A program made the position numbers and the translations under genes. Shown here piece by piece: positions 6,715-10,948 of a DNA stretch of 10,948 bases (positions within the stretch are counted from its first letter, which is position 1; every line of letters begins with the position of its first letter). Under the pieces are notes generated by a model. That model saw only the letters and a list, made by a program, of their open reading frames with translations, ran no database searches and was not told the DNA's origin. Origin of the DNA: Planctomycetota bacterium (lineage in GTDB: Bacteria > Planctomycetota > Phycisphaerae > Phycisphaerales > UBA1924); NCBI GenBank assembly GCA_023434205.1, contig JAEYTB010000237.1, positions 1-10,948 of the forward strand, in the 5' to 3' direction.

Positions 6715-6726
6715 AAGGTGGGCGTG

Positions 6727-8247
6727 ATGAGGGCTTGGGTGCTCGGGGCGTTGATGGTGTGCGCAACGTGTGCGCCCGCGCTGGGGCAGCAGCCTGCGCC
6801 GAAGGCGTCGCAGCCGATGACGGCGGACTTCGTCGCGGCGTACAAGCGGGCGGGGAGCCCGCGGATGCTGGTGTACGCGGACTTTGTCGGGGGCGCTTCG
6901 GCTTCGGCCGCGGCGGGAGCCCAGGCAGTGCGGTCGCTGGGCGCGGAGGTGGAGCGGGCGCTGACGCAGCCGGGCGTCGTGATGGCGCGGGGGATGAAGC
7001 CCCTGGACGCCGAGCAGGTGCGGGTGCTGCGGGCGGGTGATTCGCTGGCGGGGGCAAGGCTGCTGGGCAACGCCGCGGACGCGGATGTGGTGCTGTACCT
7101 GCGGGTGGTCGAGACGGCGGGGGCGGGGTATACGGGGACGAGCGTACTCGCGGACCTGCGGCGCGGGCTGGCGCTGGGGCGGCACGCGTGGGACATGGTG
7201 CCGGAAGAAGATGGGAGCGTGGCGGCGGGCGCCGTGCGGGCGCAGGCGGGCGTGATCGTGTCGCGGGTGGCGGATCACTTCGCGCGGGCGTACCCGCCGG
7301 GGGGTAGCCCTGCGAACGCGCGGCGGGCGATCGTGCGGGTGGCGGGGGCGTATGCGCCGGAGGACCTGGCGGCGCTGCGGGAGGGGCTCAACGCCGCGCC
7401 GGGGGTGAAGGCGGGCTCGGTGGTGGTGCGGGCCGAGGACCGGGGCGACGAGCTGAACGTGGCGACGCTGGACGTGGTGTTCGGCGGGGACGCGGAGGAA
7501 CTGCGGCGGCTGGTCCACCGCACGGTGATCGACCAGATGGGGATGGTGAGCGAGCCGGTGGACGGGCGCGAGGGCGCGGTGGCGGTGAGGGTTGGGCCGC
7601 TGGCGCTGAACGCACGGGAGAAGATGCTGGTGGGCGGGAGCAAGACCAACCGCGTGAGCGCGCAGCGGGACCGGCTCACGCTGGCCTACGCGAACGCGGG
7701 CTCGCCGAAGGTGGCGGTGATGTTCAACCGCGGTGAGGCGCTGCCGCCGGAGGACGCCGGGGTGCGGGTGGAGGTTGGGGAGCGCAGCCGCGCGGTGCCG
7801 GCGGGGCCGGGGCGTGAGAGCGTGACGGGGGCGGCGCAGGCGGGCGGGGACGCGATGGTGATGCTGGAGACGTCGGTGTCGGAACGGCTGACGCAGCTGG
7901 GGGTGCAGGTCCGGCCGCTGAACGCGGCGCAGGAGCGGCTGGCCACGGGGGCGGAGTTCAAGGACAGGGTGTGGGACGACCGCGAGCTGGCGATGGCGCT
8001 GGGGCGCGAGGCGGGGGTTGACGTGGTGGTGTGCGGGGTGGCGACAACGGCGGGCGGACGCGTGCGGCTGGTGGTGCGGGCGTGGGATGTCGCGAGCGGC
8101 GGGGTGCTGGAGCGGGTGGAGGTGGAGGCCGCGGCGCCCGTGGAAGAGGGGACGCTGAGCAGGCGTGCGGAGGAGATCGCGGCGATGGCAACGGGGAAGC
8201 TGATGGCGGTGCTGTCGGACCGGTGGGAAACGATGGCGAGGAAGTGA
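6727..8247 (+). CDS. Secreted protein with two LpoB/CsgG-like domains around a central domain
   Basis: A 506-residue protein starting at ATG 6727, 12 nt after the previous stop, with AAAGG at 6714-6718. A GTG at 6718 is in frame but overlaps that ribosome site. The N-terminus is a signal peptide without a lipobox, probably cut after APALG (residue 20), so the product should be periplasmic or loosely envelope-bound. Residues 38-190 and 320-500 look like two copies of one domain. AYKRAGSPRMLVY (38-50) pairs with AYANAGSPKVAVM (320-332), VERALTQPGV (75-84) with VSERLTQLGV (384-393), and ADADVVLYLRV (117-127) with AGVDVVVCGVA (429-439). Such a strand-helix-strand plan is that of the LpoB/CsgG/TolB N-terminal folds. 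Residues 199-273 form a separate alpha/beta domain (AIVRVAGAYAPEDLAALREG; LNVATLDVVFGGDAEELRRL). I do not recognise a named family. It is the last gene of the operon. Confidence 0.68.
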   Translation: MRAWVLGALMVCATCAPALGQQPAPKASQPMTADFVAAYKRAGSPRMLVYADFVGGASASAAAGAQAVRSLGAEVERALTQPGVVMARGMKPLDAEQVRVLRAGDSLAGARLLGNAADADVVLYLRVVETAGAGYTGTSVLADLRRGLALGRHAWDMVPEEDGSVAAGAVRAQAGVIVSRVADHFARAYPPGGSPANARRAIVRVAGAYAPEDLAALREGLNAAPGVKAGSVVVRAEDRGDELNVATLDVVFGGDAEELRRLVHRTVIDQMGMVSEPVDGREGAVAVRVGPLALNAREKMLVGGSKTNRVSAQRDRLTLAYANAGSPKVAVMFNRGEALPPEDAGVRVEVGERSRAVPAGPGRESVTGAAQAGGDAMVMLETSVSERLTQLGVQVRPLNAAQERLATGAEFKDRVWDDRELAMALGREAGVDVVVCGVATTAGGRVRLVVRAWDVASGGVLERVEVEAAAPVEEGTLSRRAEEIAAMATGKLMAVLSDRWETMARK

Positions 8248-8253
8248 GTCTGG

Positions 8254-8264
8254 TAGAGTGAGGG
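8254..8264 (+). promoter_or_regulatory. Candidate -10 element just upstream of purE
   Basis: TAGAGT at 8254-8259 followed by GAGGG lies 7 nt before the ATG at 8267, the same geometry as TATCAT before ispD. It would place the first transcribed base at or next to the ATG. The GAGGG could instead be a closely spaced Shine-Dalgarno sequence (2 nt), and purE could be read through from the envelope operon 19 nt upstream. There is no clear -35. Weak on its own; the repetition of the pattern is the reason to list it. Confidence 0.25.
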
Positions 8265-8266
8265 TT

Positions 8267-8788
8267 ATGGCGAAACGCGCGGCAAAGGCGGGAGCGTTGG
8301 TGGGCGTGGTGATGGGGTCGCGCTCGGACTGGGCGACGATGGAGCACGCCGCGGAGACGCTGAAGAAGCTGCGGGTTCCGCACGAGGTGAGCGTGGTATC
8401 GGCGCACCGGACCCCGGACTGGCTGTTCGAGTACGCGGCGGGGGCTGAGGGCCGCGGGCTGCGGGTGATCATCGCGGGTGCGGGCGGGGCGGCGCACCTG
8501 CCGGGGATGGTGGCGAGCAAGACGATCGTGCCGGTGCTGGGCGTGCCGATCATGAGCGAGGCGCTGAAGGGGATGGACTCGCTGCTGTCGATCGTGCAGA
8601 TGCCGGCGGGGGTGCCGGTGGGGACGCTGGCGATCGGGCGGAGCGGGGCGGTGAACGCGGGGCTGCTGGCGGCGGCGATCGTGGCGGACGCGGTGCCGGG
8701 GCTGCGGGAGCGGCTGCGGGCGTGGCGTACTGAGCAGACGGAGGCGGTGTTGAAGGGGCGGGACCCGCGAAAGGCCGTCAAGGACTAA
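8267..8788 (+). CDS. purE: N5-carboxyaminoimidazole ribonucleotide mutase (PurE, class I)
   Basis: A 173-residue cytoplasmic enzyme of de novo purine synthesis that converts N5-CAIR, made by PurK, into CAIR. Diagnostic segments: VVMGSRSDWATM (14-25), with the Ser/Asp substrate contacts; SAHRTP (45-50), whose His47 matches the catalytic His45 of E. coli; and GAGGAAHLPGM (71-81), GVPIMSEALKGMDSLLSIVQMP (92-113) and GVPVGTLAIG (115-124). The adjacent purK confirms the bacterial two-enzyme (class I) pathway rather than the class II AIR carboxylase. ATG 8267 is chosen as start; GTG 8258 is in frame and would add three residues. The stop is 3 nt before purK, so the two genes are co-transcribed. A basic C-terminal tail extends slightly past E. 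coli PurE (169 residues). Confidence 0.97.
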   Translation: MAKRAAKAGALVGVVMGSRSDWATMEHAAETLKKLRVPHEVSVVSAHRTPDWLFEYAAGAEGRGLRVIIAGAGGAAHLPGMVASKTIVPVLGVPIMSEALKGMDSLLSIVQMPAGVPVGTLAIGRSGAVNAGLLAAAIVADAVPGLRERLRAWRTEQTEAVLKGRDPRKAVKD

Positions 8789-8791
8789 CCC

Positions 8792-9910
8792 ATGCTCATC
8801 GGTGTGCTTGGCGCGGGGCAGCTTGGGCGGATGCTGGCGCTGGCGGGCATTCCGTTGGGGCTGCGGTTCCGTTTTTTGGACCCGACGCCGGGAAGCCCCG
8901 CGCGGCAGGTTGGCGAGCAGGTGGTGGGCGGGTTTGAGGACGACGCGGCGGTGCGGGCGTTCTGCACGGGGCTCGATGTTGCGACGTGGGAGTTTGAGAA
9001 CGTGCCGGTCGCGACGGCGCGGCGGGTAGCGGAGCGTGTGCCGATGTTCCCGCCGCCCTTGGCGCTGGAGGTGGGGCAGGACCGGCTGGCGGAGAAGGAA
9101 CTGTTCCGGGAGATGGGGCTGGAGGTCCACGCGTACGCCGCGGCGGGGAGCGGGGCGGAGTTTGAGGACGCGGTGCGGCGGGTGGGGCTGCCGGTGGTGG
9201 CGAAGACGCGGCGGGGCGGGTACGACGGGAAGGGGCAAATAGTGCTTCGCGAGGGCGCGGGCGCGGAGGACGTGAGCGCGGCGTGGCGGTCGCTGGGGGG
9301 CGTGCCGGCGCTGGTGGAGAAGTTCGTGCCGTTTGAGCGCGAGGTGTCGGTGATCGCGGTGCGCGGGCAGGACGGGGCGTTCTGCGCGTACCCGCTGGTG
9401 GAGAACGTCCACCGGGGGGGAATTCTGCGGGTGTCGCGGGCGCCGGCGCCGGGGTGGACGCGGGAATGGCAGACGAGGGGCGAGGGGTACGCGCGGGCGA
9501 TCATGGAGCGGCTCGGCTACGTGGGTGTGCTGGCGATCGAGTTCTTCGTGGTGGGCGGGGAGCTGCTGGCGAATGAGATGGCCCCGCGGGTCCACAACAG
9601 CGGGCACTGGACCATCGAGGGCGCGGAGACGAGCCAGTTCGAGAACCACGTGCGGGCGGTGGCGGGGATGCCCCTGGGGCGGACCGCACCGCGGGGGCGG
9701 AGCGTGATGGTGAACCTGATCGGGGACGTGCCGCGGGTGGAGGAGGTGCTGAGCGCGGGCGGGCATCTGCACGTGTACGGGAAGGCGGCGCGGGCGGGTC
9801 GGAAGGTGGGGCACGTGACGGTGTGCGGGGAGGATGGGGGGCGGGTGGAGGAGAGCGCGGCGCGCGTGGTGGAGCTTGCCGAGCGGGCGGGCGCGCAGGT
9901 GCGGGCGTGA
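8792..9910 (+). CDS. purK: N5-carboxyaminoimidazole ribonucleotide synthase (PurK)
   Basis: A 372-residue ATP-grasp enzyme that uses ATP and bicarbonate to turn AIR into N5-CAIR, the substrate of PurE. The start ATG 8792 has AAGGA at 8780-8784 (7-nt spacing), and MLIGVLGAGQLGRML (1-15) is the family N-terminus. Other landmarks: the Glu-containing TWEFENVP (65-72), KTRRGGYDGKGQ (138-149), the phosphate loop of the ATP-grasp fold; EKFVPFEREVSVIAVR (176-191); the metal-binding IEFFV...NEMAPRVHNSGHWTIEG (249-277); and SQFENHVRAV (281-290). The C-terminal domain (about 300-372) has the usual GHLHVYGK and GRKVGHVTV. Nothing is missing, and the length is close to E. coli PurK (355). Its stop overlaps the next start by 4 nt (GTGA). 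Confidence 0.97.
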   Translation: MLIGVLGAGQLGRMLALAGIPLGLRFRFLDPTPGSPARQVGEQVVGGFEDDAAVRAFCTGLDVATWEFENVPVATARRVAERVPMFPPPLALEVGQDRLAEKELFREMGLEVHAYAAAGSGAEFEDAVRRVGLPVVAKTRRGGYDGKGQIVLREGAGAEDVSAAWRSLGGVPALVEKFVPFEREVSVIAVRGQDGAFCAYPLVENVHRGGILRVSRAPAPGWTREWQTRGEGYARAIMERLGYVGVLAIEFFVVGGELLANEMAPRVHNSGHWTIEGAETSQFENHVRAVAGMPLGRTAPRGRSVMVNLIGDVPRVEEVLSAGGHLHVYGKAARAGRKVGHVTVCGEDGGRVEESAARVVELAERAGAQVRA

Positions 9911-10948
9911 GGAAGAAGTGGTTCATCGCGACGCCGCTGGTGCTGCTGGCGTTGGCGGTCGCGGCGTGGGCGGCGGCGGGGCCGCTGCTGCTGACGCGGG
10001 GCGCGGTCATTGAGGCGAGCGTGCAGGGGCAGGGCGCGGAGTGGTCGCTGGTATGGCTGGCGGCCGATGGGTCGGTGGTGAACGGGCGGTGGGTGGAGGT
10101 GGGCGAGGGGGCGGTGCGGTTGGAGGGCCCGGTTGCGAACCGGGGCTTTGAGTGCCTAGGGCTGCGGTGGAGCGGGGCCGGGGTGCGGGTCGCGGATGCG
10201 CCCGCGGCGACGCTCGTCGAGCGGGTGCTGTGGTGGGAATCGCGGACGGCGCTGCGGCCGGGCGAGGGCGCGGCGGTCCTGCGCGAAGGCGTGTGGATCG
10301 CGGAGGGTCAGGAGGGGATGGTGGCGTGGCGGATGCCGGCGCTGACGGTGGCGCAGGTGCTGGACATCGCGCTGGTGTACGGGCTGCTGCTGATGGGCGC
10401 GGCGGCGGTGTGGGGGCTGGTGCGGGTAGGCGACGGGGGGCGGTGGTACACGCCGGAGCGCGCGGCGCTACTGCTGGTGGTGGCGGTCCACGCGTGGATG
10501 GCGGTGCGGGCGCCGCTGCTGTACTGCCCGGACAGCATGGATTACGCGGTGAACGCGAAGGTGCTGCTGGAGACAGGGAGTTTCGAGCACTTCAACGCGT
10601 GGCGGCTGCCGGGGTACTCGGTGTTCCTGGCGCCGTTCGTGGCTTGGCTGCACGGGTGGAACTTCGGGCTCGGGGTTGCCCAGGGTGTGCTGGGCGTGGT
10701 GACGGCGTGGCTGGCGGGGCGGTGCGTGGGATCGATGCTGAGCGGGCCGTGGGCGGCGCTGGCGATGGTGGTGGTGGGGCTGGACCCGGTGCTGCTGGCG
10801 TACGAGCGGACGGCGATGCCGGAATGCCTGACGGCGTTCATGGCGATGCTCGCGGTGTGGGTGGCCCTGCGGGGGACGTTCTGGGGCGGGGCGGGGATGG
10901 CTGGCGGGTGCGCCGCGGCGGCGGGGCTGGGGCTGCTGCTGGGAACGG
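9907..10948 (+). CDS. Multi-pass membrane protein resembling GT39/ArnT-type glycosyltransferases (3' end outside window)
   Basis: The frame is open from GTG 9907 to the right edge (347 codons visible); the GTG overlaps the purK stop by 4 nt, with AGGTG at 9897-9901. Residues 5-29 form a first membrane segment, residues 30-140 are a Trp/Gly/Val-rich soluble stretch, and further membrane segments begin near 143 and 172. The segment CPDSMDYAVNAKVLLETG (207-224), followed by WRLPGYSVFLAPFVAWL, resembles the first extracytoplasmic loop of GT-C enzymes, where an Asp binds the lipid-sugar donor or metal (D209 here). LAYERTAMPECLTAFMAML (297-315) resembles the second conserved loop. Such enzymes use polyprenyl-phosphate sugars to modify lipids or proteins outside the cytoplasm. 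Acceptor unknown. The long N-terminal exported region is atypical. A related polytopic transferase or a non-catalytic homologue is possible. Confidence 0.7.
   Translation, partial: MRKKWFIATPLVLLALAVAAWAAAGPLLLTRGAVIEASVQGQGAEWSLVWLAADGSVVNGRWVEVGEGAVRLEGPVANRGFECLGLRWSGAGVRVADAPAATLVERVLWWESRTALRPGEGAAVLREGVWIAEGQEGMVAWRMPALTVAQVLDIALVYGLLLMGAAAVWGLVRVGDGGRWYTPERAALLLVVAVHAWMAVRAPLLYCPDSMDYAVNAKVLLETGSFEHFNAWRLPGYSVFLAPFVAWLHGWNFGLGVAQGVLGVVTAWLAGRCVGSMLSGPWAALAMVVVGLDPVLLAYERTAMPECLTAFMAMLAVWVALRGTFWGGAGMAGGCAAAAGLGLLLGT

Noticed and set aside
6205..8781. 858-codon open frame on the - strand spanning four genes
   Set aside because: It runs antisense to the ycfL-like, double-domain and purE genes and most of the GT-like operon end, has no domain, and is Arg/His/Pro-rich. 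It exists because G-ending codons rarely create stops on the other strand.
7958..9814. 618-codon open frame on the - strand opposite purE and purK
   Set aside because: Antisense to two secure enzymes, His/Arg/Pro-rich and without motifs. The + strand reading is certain.
1..10948. tRNA, rRNA, CRISPR arrays or insertion sequences
   Set aside because: I looked for cloverleaf-like segments, regularly spaced repeats and transposase motifs, and saw none. The only repeats are those in 3258-3361.

Overview
This window looks like chromosomal DNA from a GC-rich, double-membraned bacterium. All ten genes I can support lie on the + strand, packed end to end with 1-4 nt stop/start overlaps or gaps of a few bases. 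Four or five consecutive products are exported, most as lipoproteins whose residue after the lipid-bearing Cys is Ala, which in Lol-type sorting means the outer membrane. Codon choice is extreme: nearly every wobble base is G, not C. GC content, dense packing, HD-GYP signalling and the protein style suggest a planctomycete such as a Phycisphaerae-type organism. That placement is an inference without a marker gene.

Layout. (1) 1-2389 is a signalling block: the C-terminal end of a hybrid histidine kinase (end of the ATPase domain plus two receiver domains), a free-standing HPt phosphotransfer protein, and a receiver-HD-GYP response regulator. Together they read as a multistep phosphorelay ending in a cyclic-di-GMP phosphodiesterase. 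(2) 2460-3257 is ispD, an enzyme of the MEP isoprenoid pathway. (3) 3258-3430 is the only long non-coding stretch. It holds a strong GC hairpin, a two-copy 28-bp tandem repeat and a candidate promoter. (4) 3431-8247 is a five-gene envelope operon: an LpoB-like lipoprotein, a second divergent LpoB-like lipoprotein, a large COG3014-like lipoprotein with a TPR-like N-terminal half, a YcfL-like (DUF1425) lipoprotein, and a secreted protein carrying two copies of an LpoB/CsgG-like domain. (5) 8267-9910 is purE-purK, the two-step N5-CAIR route of purine synthesis. (6) 9907 to the right edge is the start of a multi-pass membrane protein resembling GT39/ArnT-type (GT-C fold) glycosyltransferases.

The most interesting part is the envelope operon. 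LpoB, YcfL and COG3014 proteins are known as genomic companions in some proteobacteria, where LpoB activates the peptidoglycan synthase PBP1b. Here the set has a duplicated LpoB and an extra double-domain secreted protein, which suggests a multi-component outer-membrane/periplasmic assembly. A second thread is a shared TAxxRT-xx-GGG element just upstream of the three genes that follow a non-coding gap (ispD, the lpoB operon, purE). At ispD and purE it sits so close to the ATG that leaderless transcription is plausible.
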